NCBI GenBank assembly: GCA_023393165.1
Contig: JAEWMJ010000063.1
Location: forward strand, 1 to 64,000
DNA length: 64,000 nucleotides
Reading direction: 5' to 3'
Origin: Bacillota bacterium
GTDB lineage: Bacteria > Bacillota > Clostridia > Christensenellales > Christensenellaceae
The first letter of the stretch is position 1. Every line of letters starts with the position of its first letter. The notes under the pieces were generated by a model. The model had not been told where the DNA came from. It made no database searches and worked only from the letters and a program-made list of their open reading frames with translations. The translations under genes were made by a program, and so were the position numbers. Below are positions 1 to 9,743 of the stretch, piece by piece.

Positions 1-15
1 TTGGTTTGCCATTTA

Positions 16-43
16 ATCACCTTTCTAGGAAAGGTGATTTTTT
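16..43 (+). terminator. Rho-independent terminator, plus-strand
   Basis: A 10-bp perfect stem (ATCACCTTTC / GAAAGGTGAT) with a 3-nt loop is followed by a run of five T. It should end a plus-strand transcript entering from left of the window. Confidence 0.8.
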
Positions 44-60
44 GTATAACTGTTTGTCAT

Positions 61-86
61 CCACCCGCATAGCGGGTGGTTTTTTG
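61..86 (+). terminator. Second tandem terminator, plus-strand
   Basis: The perfect stem CCACCCGC / GCGGGTGG with loop ATA is followed by six T. It lies only 17 bases after the first terminator, so the plus-strand transcript from outside the window is double-stopped. A further GCACGC-TTT-GCGTGC hairpin at 91-105 has no T-run. Confidence 0.8.
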
Positions 87-125
87 TTTCGCACGCTTTG
101 CGTGCTCAACGGACTAAAGTCACAA

Positions 126-162
126 TAAAAAGTGCCTGGATATTCATATCCAAACACTTTAA
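126..162 (-). terminator. Terminator of the surface-protein gene
   Basis: On the minus strand the arms AAAGTG...GGATAT and ATATCC...CACTTT form an interrupted hairpin followed by TTTATT. It lies about 100 bases past the stop codon of the large surface-protein gene and is in the right orientation to end it. Confidence 0.7.
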
Positions 163-255
163 ATCTGAACTATTATTTTACTACAGTATATTTTGATTAT
201 AAGATTGTCATTTATAGCTAGTCAAATTTTTTTCGTTTTTTTCAGGACATATTTC

Positions 256-3200
256 TTAAATTACAAGTATATCAAAAGTAATTTGTTTACCGTTGTAAAT
301 CAGCTTTACCTCACGAACCCCCCTCCTACTCGTATCAAAGGTTTCGACCATTTGCTCATTCAAATCAATAATATCTCCATTCAAATAAATTACACCACCT
401 GTAAGGTCTGGCGCCTCACCAATACTGTAAATGTATTTTTCAGGATATGACATTAAGTAAACCGTATCCGGATCCGCACCACTAGGTAAAACTGTAACTT
501 TGCACGTGTCTTTGACGTTTCCTCCTGACGTCATAACAGTTATATTTGCATACCCGTAATGTTTTGCAATAACTTTCCCGTCCAAGTATTCCGCGACATC
601 CTCATCGCTTGAAAACCAAATAGTATCTGCCAGGTCCGCCCCCTCAGGATTCAGAGTGGCTGTTAAAGCTACTGACTCGCCTTCCGTCATTGTTAAATCG
701 TGATTACCCAGAAGTATTTGGTCCGGTTGCTTTTTTTCGATCTCAATCAATGCTGTAGTTTTTGAATAATCTAATAATCTAGCGCTTGATTCAATTTCAG
801 CGAAAACATAATTAATTGAATCGTTTTGGAAACTGAAATCTGCGTATGGGATATTAAATATAAAGTTATCTGTTTTGCCTTGCTGAAGTACGATATCCTG
901 ATTCGCAATATTATCACCGTGCTCGTCGTCCGATTTCAAGGCAATAGACGCATTATATGGTATATCGTCTGAGTGATTTGCAATTGATATGTTAATTGCT
1001 ACATTATCGTTGACAATCGAATAATTGGTATCGACAATCTCCAGATCCACTACCCTGAAATCAAATTCTACCGTTTTTGTAACTCCTGCAATTGTTACTG
1101 CAAATGTTCCTTGTCTAATCGGATAGTCGATTGCGATGCTTGGCACAAAGTCTTCGCCCGAATTTATCGGAGTATCTGGAATCACGTTTGTTGCCTTGAT
1201 TAAAGCACCACTTGAATCGAGAATTTTGACTTCATACTGATCGATCTTTTTTGTGCCAACGTTATTTGCATTGACTTTTATGTCAAAACCGGTCTCGTTA
1301 TCTAAAATAAATGCATCGCCTCTCAAGTCAAAATCGTTTGTTTCCCGAGCACTTAATAAAGACAGACTGAAATTACTATATGGGTCTTGCTCGTTGTTTG
1401 ATACATCAGCTGTACTCCCCACACCTATGATTTCTGAATTATTATCCAGATATCCATCAAATCTAGATATATACTTTCCTGTATCTGTTAACTTAGATAT
1501 ATCGCTCCATCGATTCTCCTCGTAAAAAGCGCCATATAACTCACTTCGATAGCCCTCGTTAACAGTACAAGCCAAAGCGAGGTCTCCCGTTCCGTTTGAC
1601 AGAACCGCAACGTCCCTTGCGCCCGCCGGTATCGTCAAATCAGTTTGTTGGACCTGACCATTGCTTCCCATTACCGATAAAATATGATCTGATTGCCAAA
1701 ATAATTTTATTTCAGTATTTGTCTGTACAAATTGTGCGTTGATATCAGGAACATTATTATTTGTAATTCGCATCGTATTCGATCCATCATTTAAATAAAC
1801 TTCGGTCCCGTTATACTCTGAATTTGAATCAGCCGATGTCACATACACTGTTTTTAGCGTTTCGTTATCGTATATTGCATCCAGATCATATATAACGCCC
1901 AGATCTTGCGATAGAGTTTCAGCTTGACCGACTCCTTCGCTATTAATGTTTGTACATATGATAGAATTATGTCCCTCTCTTCCAAGAACATCGTTCTCAG
2001 AGTTTACGACCCATATAGCGGCCTTTTGATTCCCATCAACAGCCAATCTTAAGGCTGTCTCATAATCAAAATTATTTTCGCTTGTAAGGTTTATGGCATG
2101 AGTAAATTGCCCGTTAGCGAATTCAGCATAATACACATCAATATTTTCCGCAATATCACTTATTGTTGACTCATCTTTGAAAATGATTTTGGCATTTTGC
2201 CAGATAATATATACATTATTACCATCGGCCACCATATCAAAGTCAAAATCAGCCGTTCCATCATTTTGTACCATTTGTGGGCTCGTCCATTGTCCATCTT
2301 CATAAATGCTATAAAATAAAGCAGTACGATTCATGGTCGAGCGCGTACTAAGATCGTCTACCCATACAAGAATTTGCCTTCCGTCATCCAGCTGCCTCAG
2401 TTGCATCTTCGTTGTCGGAATAACCCCCTGTCTAATTACTTGTGGGCTTATATTATTTGTCCTGGCGTATATATTTGAGTTGGTGCGTGGTATCAGATTT
2501 AAATTATCTTTTGACAGCAGAATGTTAGCAGTATCCTGGCTGCTATTATTCGGATAAATTTGAGTATCTAGAAATTTCCAGCTTACTCCGCCTGAGAAAA
2601 TAAATAGTGCTTCGTACTTCAAGTACAGCGATCCGGATAACACAGCAACAAACGATTTATCGAAAGTATCGACTGGAAAATCTATGCCCATATCAATTGC
2701 ACCTTTTATACCTCCTTCCACGCTGGCAATAAACACATCGGCCAGGATACCTAAATAAGGTGATATTTCTAAATGAAGGCTGCCATTTGCATCTACTCCG
2801 CTTTCAATGACTCCTGCTTCTTTTAAAACAAGCGCCATCTTTCCCGTTGTCTTTCCCTCGATGCCAAACTTTAAATAAAGAAACGGCACCCCTGTGGGCA
2901 TTTTCACGCTCGTATCCGCTTTAAGCACAATGACAAGAGCGCCCTCTTTAAATTTTTGATTATCTCCAGAAACATCAAATTCCATATACCCGTAAACTTG
3001 TTTGTCAAAATCGAGGCCTAATTTTGCATTTGTCTTAGCTCCACTCCAAAACTTGTTAGACAGGGCTTCCAAACCTCCCGCATTTCCGGAACCCTTAATC
3101 AGATTTTTATATGAGTTGTAGTCCTTATCCCAACCGCTTGTATTCAGATTGATATCCCCAAATGCATATCGGCAAGTACGAGATTCTTCATCAACATTGT

Positions 3201-5343
3201 ACTTGATCTGAGATCCTGGAATATTAAATTGCATATCTAGCGGTAATTCAAATAGTGGGAGATTTGATCCGAATAAATCTAAATTTGGGCCGTGAATCGT
3301 ATCGGAAATACCGTTATTTCCAAAAGAAATATCTCCAATACTGTCCATGTCACCAAAATTCTTTTCCAGCTTTACTATGTTTTTTTGATTTGGATAAAGA
3401 TTTAAGCTATTAATTTTTTTTGTCACATATCCCTTTTTCGAGAAGGTCACGTTTTTCAAATTGGGGACCTTATTTGATGTATAATAACAACCATTTTCAT
3501 CGGTTTTATAGTCCTGTGACCCATAATTAATTATAACGCTGCTAATTGGGCGATCCGTTTTGCTGTCAACAATCTGGATTACGTACCCGATTCTAGGCAA
3601 CGGCAACTCTTCTCCCAGTTTCATCGGGAAACAGGAATATCCTTTCCATAGCGGCGTTTGCCATCCTGTTCTGTCTTCCAAATAGTAAATAGCAAAACCA
3701 GGGGCAGCCTTGTTAAAAACATTTGAAGCATAAAAATATGAGGGCGCATTACAATAGAAATATGCCGCACTTAAGCTTGAGCAATTACGAAAGGAATATA
3801 ACCCTATATCATTCAAACTTTGAGAATATATGGATATCTTTTTTAATGATGTGCATCCTTCGAATGCCGACGTTTCTATAGTTTGCAGCGCATTGGGGAA
3901 AACCACTTTTTCGAGCTTTTTACAATTACTAAATGCTGCGGCGCCAATTTCTTTTACTGTGTCGGGAATATCTATTGTATTTATATTCGAGCTTCTAAAA
4001 AGATTATCGGCAATCTTCTCAATTCCCTCTTCAAAAGTAATTGTTTCAAGTGGGGCTCCGTAGAACGGACCTCTTGTTGTAGTCGTACAACTATCTAGTT
4101 TGGCAGAAATATGGATTTTTTTTAGACTGCTACAATTTTCAAACGATCCAACCCCTATTCTTCTCAACTCGGTTGGCAGATTGATGTCTTCGAGTTTTGA
4201 GCACTGCTTAAAAGCGTTGGACCCTATTTCTGTTATGGAATCCGGAAGAACTATCTCGATAATATTAGTACAATTATTAAACAGATCGTCCGCAATTTTC
4301 GTAATTCCCGCTTCAAATAATACGTAGCTCAATCCTGAACCTGCAAAAGGGCCTCCTGTCGTTGTACCAACCGTAATGCTCAAACTTTTTGGTATGGTAA
4401 TCTCCGTTAGGCTGGTACAGCCATAAAATGCTGACGTTGATATTTTTGTTAAGCCCGATGGAAGCGATACATCACTTAAACTTGTACATTGATTAAATGC
4501 TGCATATTCTATTTCCACAACTGAAGCCGGTATCACAACACTTACAATACTAGTGCACCTATCGAAAACATAGCTAGGAATCTTGGTGATACCTTCTTCA
4601 AATACCGGCGTCACAATACCACATCCAACAAAGGGGCCACCCCAACCGGACGGCGCCGTATAAGACAAAGTTTTGGGGAAATATATAGTTGTTAATCCCT
4701 GGTTGTTTCGAAACGCAGCAGCGCCTATCTTTTCTATCCCGGACGGTAAATCTACCGACGTAAGTCCGGCTTCAAGAAAAGCGGTCGCACCAATTTCGGT
4801 TACTTTTATCCCATTGATGGAGTCCGGTATCGCAACATGACCGCCTGTCCCCAGATATTTCTTGATAGATATATTCCCATTACTGAGATACTCGATTTCA
4901 AAATTTCCATATATTTCAGATGTATTTGCTGGAGCAGGTGCGTTTTCCAAAGCATTGTCTGCCGTTTCATTTTCAGGTTCGGGAACCACACTTTCAGATG
5001 GAACAGGTTCAACCGTTTCGTTACCAAGCTGTTCCTCTCCTGGCACGCTCAAATCCCCGGAAGGGGCAGGCTTAATTGTTCCTCCATCGGGCTGTGCCTC
5101 TGTTGGCTCCGGAGCCATGGTCGCAGACGGAGCGGTTTCACCAGTTTCGCCACCTTGCTGCCCTTCCGACGGTGCAGAAACCTCATTTGTTATTGTTGGG
5201 GAAATAATATCACTCGACGCAACTTCCGTTATTTCTGGTTCTACTTTATCCATAGCTACAGCTAATAATGGATTTACTTGGACAAAGAGGAGTGATATAA
5301 AAATCAAGATACTAAATAAACGAATTCTATTGTTTTTCATCAT
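256..5343 (-). CDS. Large secreted BspA-type leucine-rich-repeat surface protein
   Basis: This 1695-residue protein opens with a Sec signal peptide (basic start, hydrophobic core, likely cleavage near residue 30). Residues 31-143 are a low-complexity E/P/S/T linker. About ten BspA-like LRR_5 repeats follow (145-575; the pattern is I-P-x-S-V-x-x-I-G-x-x-A-F-x-x-C-x-S-L). After residue 585 comes a carboxypeptidase-regulatory/CnaB-like beta domain (I-V-D-S-K-T-D-R-P-I), then a long beta-rich middle region. The C-terminus holds a group-2 bacterial Ig-like domain (about 1540-1620) and a group-3-like one (about 1628-1695). No LPXTG, SLH, dockerin or choline-binding anchor is visible, so the mode of attachment is unknown. 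An AGGAG site lies 6-7 bases before the ATG. LRR_5 proteins often mediate adhesion; ligand and role here are inference. The gene is monocistronic with its own terminator. Confidence 0.85.
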   Translation of the reverse strand: MMKNNRIRLFSILIFISLLFVQVNPLLAVAMDKVEPEITEVASSDIISPTITNEVSAPSEGQQGGETGETAPSATMAPEPTEAQPDGGTIKPAPSGDLSVPGEEQLGNETVEPVPSESVVPEPENETADNALENAPAPANTSEIYGNFEIEYLSNGNISIKKYLGTGGHVAIPDSINGIKVTEIGATAFLEAGLTSVDLPSGIEKIGAAAFRNNQGLTTIYFPKTLSYTAPSGWGGPFVGCGIVTPVFEEGITKIPSYVFDRCTSIVSVVIPASVVEIEYAAFNQCTSLSDVSLPSGLTKISTSAFYGCTSLTEITIPKSLSITVGTTTGGPFAGSGLSYVLFEAGITKIADDLFNNCTNIIEIVLPDSITEIGSNAFKQCSKLEDINLPTELRRIGVGSFENCSSLKKIHISAKLDSCTTTTRGPFYGAPLETITFEEGIEKIADNLFRSSNINTIDIPDTVKEIGAAAFSNCKKLEKVVFPNALQTIETSAFEGCTSLKKISIYSQSLNDIGLYSFRNCSSLSAAYFYCNAPSYFYASNVFNKAAPGFAIYYLEDRTGWQTPLWKGYSCFPMKLGEELPLPRIGYVIQIVDSKTDRPISSVIINYGSQDYKTDENGCYYTSNKVPNLKNVTFSKKGYVTKKINSLNLYPNQKNIVKLEKNFGDMDSIGDISFGNNGISDTIHGPNLDLFGSNLPLFELPLDMQFNIPGSQIKYNVDEESRTCRYAFGDINLNTSGWDKDYNSYKNLIKGSGNAGGLEALSNKFWSGAKTNAKLGLDFDKQVYGYMEFDVSGDNQKFKEGALVIVLKADTSVKMPTGVPFLYLKFGIEGKTTGKMALVLKEAGVIESGVDANGSLHLEISPYLGILADVFIASVEGGIKGAIDMGIDFPVDTFDKSFVAVLSGSLYLKYEALFIFSGGVSWKFLDTQIYPNNSSQDTANILLSKDNLNLIPRTNSNIYARTNNISPQVIRQGVIPTTKMQLRQLDDGRQILVWVDDLSTRSTMNRTALFYSIYEDGQWTSPQMVQNDGTADFDFDMVADGNNVYIIWQNAKIIFKDESTISDIAENIDVYYAEFANGQFTHAINLTSENNFDYETALRLAVDGNQKAAIWVVNSENDVLGREGHNSIICTNINSEGVGQAETLSQDLGVIYDLDAIYDNETLKTVYVTSADSNSEYNGTEVYLNDGSNTMRITNNNVPDINAQFVQTNTEIKLFWQSDHILSVMGSNGQVQQTDLTIPAGARDVAVLSNGTGDLALACTVNEGYRSELYGAFYEENRWSDISKLTDTGKYISRFDGYLDNNSEIIGVGSTADVSNNEQDPYSNFSLSLLSARETNDFDLRGDAFILDNETGFDIKVNANNVGTKKIDQYEVKILDSSGALIKATNVIPDTPINSGEDFVPSIAIDYPIRQGTFAVTIAGVTKTVEFDFRVVDLEIVDTNYSIVNDNVAINISIANHSDDIPYNASIALKSDDEHGDNIANQDIVLQQGKTDNFIFNIPYADFSFQNDSINYVFAEIESSARLLDYSKTTALIEIEKKQPDQILLGNHDLTMTEGESVALTATLNPEGADLADTIWFSSDEDVAEYLDGKVIAKHYGYANITVMTSGGNVKDTCKVTVLPSGADPDTVYLMSYPEKYIYSIGEAPDLTGGVIYLNGDIIDLNEQMVETFDTSRRGVREVKLIYNGKQITFDILVI

Positions 5344-6166
5344 GCCACTCTCCTATTCAAAATGGTAACCGTCGAATGAATAATGAAAGTCGTGATATTT
5401 CGAATTTCACTATCTTATGATTATTAATTCTACATATGGTTCGAGTTGGAACAAATTACAAAAAGTTATCTTCTATATAAAATATACTATATTGACCTCC
5501 TGTGTCCTTTCCCACTGGACGCCAAACTCCCTTACCCTCGCTCTATAATAATTTTGGCGAATATTAATACTGCTTAATATATAAACAAAAAAATTCGTTG
5601 ATACGAAAATTCTCTTTTCTATTTTTATCGTAAAAATGCAATGAAACTTTAACATATTTTTCTAGCACTTCCAATACAAAGTCTGTGGATTAAAATTTGG
5701 CAAAAATCAGCAAAATTCTAAACTTTTATGTAACCTTAAACTGGAAAAGGAGCCGTTAATTTGTTTCATTAGCTTCAAATAGAGTTGAATAAGCAAAATA
5801 TACATATCGTACACAAATTGGTATATATTAATCAATACGCAATAATTTTTTTGGACTTATATTTTTTTGAAAAGCAAGGGATAAATAACAATCTAATATT
5901 GTAAAGCCTATTATGCAAGTATATTTTTCAATAACTCAAAGAGAATGTGAAAAAACATGAAAAAGAAAATGATGGCAAATATATTTTATGAACCTTTTAT
6001 AATGGAATTTAAAGAAATGGATGTGCCGGAAATCGCCATCTCCGGAGGATGTTTTTAAAGATTTGTGTTTTCATGTGACTCTAAAATAATTTCATTCATT
6101 TTGATTCTTCGCTTTCTATATTTTAAGGAAACTATTCATTCAGAAAGGTTTTTTAAGGCTGAGTAT
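5344..6166. other. AT-rich intergenic region
   Basis: This 823-bp gap between two minus-strand genes should hold the promoter of the surface-protein gene. It is strikingly AT-rich. Apart from a 33-codon plus-strand frame at 5957-6058 I see no gene-like feature, RNA or strong hairpin. A 60-codon minus frame at 5473-5655 has no good ribosome site and no recognisable product. Confidence 0.6.
5957..6058 (+). CDS. Possible 33-residue peptide gene (unrecognised)
   Basis: An ATG opens 33 codons and ends in TAA. The peptide starts M-K-K-K-M-M, has an acidic middle (E-F-K-E-M-D-V-P-E) and ends I-S-G-G-C-F. A lysine-rich start, acidic leader-like part and C-terminal Gly-Gly-Cys resemble ribosomally made peptide precursors in outline. 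No maturase, peptidase or transporter is adjacent, and the upstream GAGAATGTG is a weak ribosome site. It is the least AT-rich part of its surroundings near the 3' end. It may be a chance frame; no function is claimed. Confidence 0.25.
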   Translation: MKKKMMANIFYEPFIMEFKEMDVPEIAISGGCF

Positions 6167-7108
6167 TTATTTTAAAGCTCTGTATTCATGGGGCTTCATT
6201 CCCATGATTTTTTTGAAATTAAGACAGAAGGCCTTATAATCCGAGTACCCGACATCCATTGCTATATCGATAATTCTCGCTTCAGAATCCTTCAGCATAT
6301 CGCAGGCGCTCTCAATTCTGAGTTTATGAACCAATTCATATACGCTCATGCCGGTATATTGCTTGAATATCTTACAGAAATAGTTCTTGCTGAAAAACGC
6401 TTTGCGTGCGACCATGTCCAAATTGATATTGCCCAAATAGTTTTCATGCAAATATTGGATCGCGTCCTCTATAATATTGGTGGATTCAGTATTTTCTATT
6501 GCCTCTTTGGACATGAGCCTTACAATATTGATGATGAACTGAATCATATAAGCTCTTATCATATTCAGATAGCCTGCAGGTTTTAGGGTGTATTCCATGT
6601 ATATTTTGCTGATCAGGTTTTCAAACTGGATCTGCTGATCGGGATTCACATGCAAATCAGCCTTTGAGCAGTCGTTTTCCTGCATTCCTTTCAGCAAAAA
6701 GGTTCTCGGAAACGAACTGTAGTCTATGACGTCCACCAAATTATCATCCAAAAAATCAGGCGTTAACAGGCAATTATACACAATAAGCGATGAATGCTTA
6801 TCCTTTTTATAAAACCCGTGCCACATATCGTAATTTATAATGAACAGGTCGCCTTTTTCTACCGCATATTCTTTATCGTTCACCAAATGAAAGCCGCTCC
6901 CGCTGGCAACATACGTTATCTCCACAAAATCATGATAATGAAATTTAGTCTCCTCTTTTATTTTTTCTTCATATCTGTTTATTGCAAATTTCTCATCAAT
7001 ATCCAAATTATCTTTTCTCAGGAGAATATATTTACCTATCTGATTTGTAGCTGCCTTTTCATCAAAGACTTCTTCCGCCATTGGCAGATATACAAATTTC
7101 GGTATCAT
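6167..7108 (-). CDS. AraC-family transcriptional regulator with N-terminal cupin
   Basis: The protein has 313 residues. The N-terminal half contains a cupin-type sensing domain with the H-x-H-D-F-V-E-I motif near residue 77, typical of sugar-sensing AraC proteins. The C-terminal ~100 residues hold the double helix-turn-helix, including K-N-Y-F-C-K-I-F-K-Q-Y-T-G and the family signature I-D-I-A-M-D-V-G-Y-S-D-Y-K-A-F. A GGAAG site precedes the ATG. It lies downstream of and codirectional with the aldo/keto reductase and Gfo/Idh genes, so it probably responds to a related carbohydrate. The inducer cannot be read from sequence. Confidence 0.9.
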   Translation of the reverse strand: MIPKFVYLPMAEEVFDEKAATNQIGKYILLRKDNLDIDEKFAINRYEEKIKEETKFHYHDFVEITYVASGSGFHLVNDKEYAVEKGDLFIINYDMWHGFYKKDKHSSLIVYNCLLTPDFLDDNLVDVIDYSSFPRTFLLKGMQENDCSKADLHVNPDQQIQFENLISKIYMEYTLKPAGYLNMIRAYMIQFIINIVRLMSKEAIENTESTNIIEDAIQYLHENYLGNINLDMVARKAFFSKNYFCKIFKQYTGMSVYELVHKLRIESACDMLKDSEARIIDIAMDVGYSDYKAFCLNFKKIMGMKPHEYRALK

Positions 7109-7245
7109 TCAATCACTTCCATTTCTATTTTTTTGTATCAAAAGTAATTCAACGTGCCGCCGCCGTGCCGCCGTTTCATTATCTATTGAATACACGAATA
7201 AACTTCATGTGATTGTACTATGGATGTCTTGAGGTATTGAGAGCT

Positions 7246-7288
7246 CCGATCCGGGCATATTAAAACATTTTAAATATGCCCGGATCGG
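7246..7288. repeat. 16-bp perfect inverted repeat (hairpin without T-tract)
   Basis: CCGATCCGGGCATATT (7246-7261) and its exact reverse complement (7273-7288) flank an 11-base A/T-rich centre. It sits 18 bases past the stop of the aldo/keto reductase gene. No T-run follows on either strand, so it may act as an RNA 3'-end stabiliser or weak terminator. Confidence 0.6.
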
Positions 7289-7305
7289 CCATGTAAAGTA
7301 AGTAT

Positions 7306-8277
7306 TTATCTTTTATTACTCTCAAGATTGAGCCATGCCAGTTCTGAAGGTGAAAGCTCAATATTGATCACATCGGTTACTGACTTCAATTCATTTCTGT
7401 TGGCGGCGCCAACAATTGCATACACATTCAATGGCTGATTCAAAATATAAGCCATTGCTATCTGCGGAACACTTAATCCCTTTTCTTTCGCCAGTTCGGC
7501 GACCCGGTCCAGCCGCTTGAAATTAACTTCAAAGCAATAAGCGCGTTTGCATGCAGAATCAATTTCGTCTTTGATCTTTTCATAGTTATCCCGCGTGATT
7601 CTGCCCGAGAATAAGCCTCTTGCCAGGCTTGAATAAGCGAATACGGGCATCTGGTTTTTTTGATACCAGGCTCGAGCTTCTGTTTCCCTGGATCCGCTGA
7701 TGGTAACGCATCCGAATCCCCAGGGATCTTCCACCTGCTCCGCCAGGCCGTAATTGGGGCTGCTTGCAACAAACGGGACAAGCCCATGTTCTTTGGCATA
7801 GTCGTTTGCTTCCTGTAACCTCTGATGCGTCCAGTTGGATCCGCCGAATGATTTTATTTTGCCGGCCTTTAAATGTTCATTCAGAGTTTCAACAATTGGT
7901 CCTACCGGTAATGTAATGTCGTCGCGATGCAATAAATACAGGTCTATGTAGTCTGTATTCAGCCGAGTCAACGAATCATGCAGATCAGAAGCGATATCAT
8001 AGGGCGTCACTCTTACACGATCCTGATTCGGATGGGCTGCCTTGGATATCAGAAAAACATCTTCACGGTTTTTTCTTTCCTTGAACCATTTTCCTATGCC
8101 TCTTTCACTTTCGCCATAACCATAGATATGTGCGGTATCAAGCGTGGTGCAGCCCAACTCCATTGCCGAATCCAAGAGTTTCAGGCTCTCTTTTATGTCG
8201 GTCGTATTGATTATCATTGTACCAAGTACAATTCGCGAAGCGTTTTTTTGTACACCCTTTATTTCACCATATTTCAT
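7306..8277 (-). CDS. Aldo/keto reductase
   Basis: The 323-residue cytoplasmic NAD(P)H-dependent oxidoreductase has the AKR catalytic set: Asp47 and Tyr52 in L-D-T-A-H-I-Y-G, Lys79 in L-I-S-K-A, and a later His in Y-L-L-H-R-D-D. Length fits the single-domain TIM-barrel family. A GGAGG site precedes the ATG. The Gfo/Idh oxidoreductase gene ends 38 bases upstream, so the two are probably one operon, with the AraC regulator gene downstream. The pairing suggests stepwise oxidation and reduction of a sugar or polyol. The substrate is unknown. Confidence 0.9.
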   Translation of the reverse strand: MKYGEIKGVQKNASRIVLGTMIINTTDIKESLKLLDSAMELGCTTLDTAHIYGYGESERGIGKWFKERKNREDVFLISKAAHPNQDRVRVTPYDIASDLHDSLTRLNTDYIDLYLLHRDDITLPVGPIVETLNEHLKAGKIKSFGGSNWTHQRLQEANDYAKEHGLVPFVASSPNYGLAEQVEDPWGFGCVTISGSRETEARAWYQKNQMPVFAYSSLARGLFSGRITRDNYEKIKDEIDSACKRAYCFEVNFKRLDRVAELAKEKGLSVPQIAMAYILNQPLNVYAIVGAANRNELKSVTDVINIELSPSELAWLNLESNKR

Positions 8278-8315
8278 TGTTTTTCCTCCTGTTCAGATCT
8301 TCCGAGCATTCCCTT

Positions 8316-9308
8316 TTAGTCTTCAAATGGGAATCTCATTCCCCAGTCCAGTCTCATCCCATCCATTATATTCAGCGTGGAGACAGTCGATTCATGTGTA
8401 TGAATATCGCTTTGCAGCCTTCCTTCTTTTATGCAGCGCATGACTTCTTCAGCTTCACAATTATATCCGGAAGCCTCGAACGGGAAGTCATAAGTGATAG
8501 GATCCTTGCCTTTTAAGTGAACGGTAGCAGACTTTCCGTGCCAAAAATCAGGCAGATATATATACCCTTCCGTTCCAATGATCCATGCATCCCAGGGAGA
8601 TTGTGTTCTGACCGCCTGAAGAATGACAGCCAGTTCTCCGCTGCCATATTGAAGTATTGCAGAACTTTGTTCGTCAACTCCGGTAGGTCCTATATATGCA
8701 TCATGCGTAATTTTCTTTGGCAGCGAATTATAAACCATATTCGCATAGGCAATGTTGTAAATACCCACATCCATCAGCGCGCCGCCGCCAAGTTCCAGAC
8801 TTAGCAGCCGGTTTCCCGGGTTCCAGTCACATCTGAAACAAAAATCCGATTTAAACTGCCTTACTTCTCCTATTATCCCTATTGACAGCCACTCTCTTAC
8901 ATTTACCGTTACCGGCAAAAACTTGGTCCACATGCCTTCCATTAAAAAACGGTTGTTTCTTTTCGCACAGGCAATAATATCCCTGGCGTCTTTTGCATTT
9001 ATCGCCAGCGGTTTTTCGCACAATACATTTTTGCCGGATTCCAACGCCATTATGGAATATTTTTTATGAGCCGGATTCAGCGCCGAAATATATATAATGT
9101 CTATATTTTTATCGTCAATCAATGCTTCGTAACTTTCATGGCATGTCGGGATTCCATATTTTTTTGCAAACAATTTACCGCTTTCGAGTTCAGCCGGATA
9201 TGCGCCAACCGCTGCAACTTCAGCGTTTTCCAAAACCAGCAGTCCTTGAACAAAACTATTCGCTATCGTTCCAGGGCCGAGTATGCCCCATTTAAAAACA
9301 TCTTTCAT
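8316..9308 (-). CDS. Gfo/Idh/MocA-family oxidoreductase
   Basis: This NAD(P)-dependent sugar dehydrogenase-like protein has 330 residues when started at the ATG at 9308. That start has a GGAGG (9319-9323) 10 bases upstream; a longer frame to 9353 lacks such a site. The N-terminal Rossmann fold (W-G-I-L-G-P-G-T-I-A) is followed by the family C-E-K-P-L-A motif with its catalytic Lys. The C-terminal alpha/beta domain contains G-G-G-A-L-M-D-V-G-I-Y. It is cotranscribed with the aldo/keto reductase. Members oxidise or reduce cyclic sugars, inositols or trans-dihydrodiols; the substrate here is not determinable. Confidence 0.88.
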   Translation of the reverse strand: MKDVFKWGILGPGTIANSFVQGLLVLENAEVAAVGAYPAELESGKLFAKKYGIPTCHESYEALIDDKNIDIIYISALNPAHKKYSIMALESGKNVLCEKPLAINAKDARDIIACAKRNNRFLMEGMWTKFLPVTVNVREWLSIGIIGEVRQFKSDFCFRCDWNPGNRLLSLELGGGALMDVGIYNIAYANMVYNSLPKKITHDAYIGPTGVDEQSSAILQYGSGELAVILQAVRTQSPWDAWIIGTEGYIYLPDFWHGKSATVHLKGKDPITYDFPFEASGYNCEAEEVMRCIKEGRLQSDIHTHESTVSTLNIMDGMRLDWGMRFPFED

Positions 9309-9743
9309 AGAACCATATCCTCCATAAACACTTTCTGATTTGAGGTATACCACTGATTATATTTTATACGCACAGAAACTTAAGGTATATGGCACATATT
9401 ATTTATAAATGGGTATATATTATTATGATTTTTATGTTGCATTCAAACAAAATTTATCAAAACGTTTGCATATAGATTTAATGTATATCGATTATCTTTA
9501 ATCTTATATAATGCAGGCCATGGTCCGGTCAGCCAGGAAACACAGCGCGGCAATGAATCATTAAATCATACAAAGAAAAAGCGCATCCGGCAATTGCCGA
9601 TACGCTTTTTCTTTGTATAAAAGGAGGAAAACTTGGAATCTTATTTAGCTTATGTTACTGATACATACCTTTTAGCGGCGTTTACCTGTTTTAACCGGCA
9701 TATCAGCTCTTTTTTATAAAATAAAGGAAATCACTGTTGCCCT
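9309..9743. promoter_or_regulatory. Intergenic region with cre-like element
   Basis: The 435-bp gap holds the upstream region of the Gfo/Idh gene and the terminator of the cysteine operon. ATCAAAACGTTTGCA at 9456-9470 resembles the catabolite-responsive cre consensus (WTGNAANCGNWNNCW) with one mismatch. A possible minus-strand TTGAAT...TAATAT promoter lies downstream of it. CcpA control is inference from this single imperfect match. Confidence 0.35.
9569..9619 (-). terminator. Terminator of the cystathionine operon (bidirectional)
   Basis: Arms TACAAAGAAAAAGCG and CGCTTTTTCTTTGTA form a near-perfect stem with an internal GGCAATTGCC hairpin. T-rich tracts exist on both strands. It follows the cystathionine gamma-lyase stop at 9744 by about 125 bases. 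Confidence 0.7.

Noticed and set aside
1..110. Three consecutive hairpins as a CRISPR or repeat array
   Set aside because: The hairpins have different sequences and two have T-runs; they are tandem terminators.
5473..5655. 60-codon minus-strand frame upstream of the surface-protein gene
   Set aside because: AT-rich composition, no good ribosome site and no recognisable features; probably chance.
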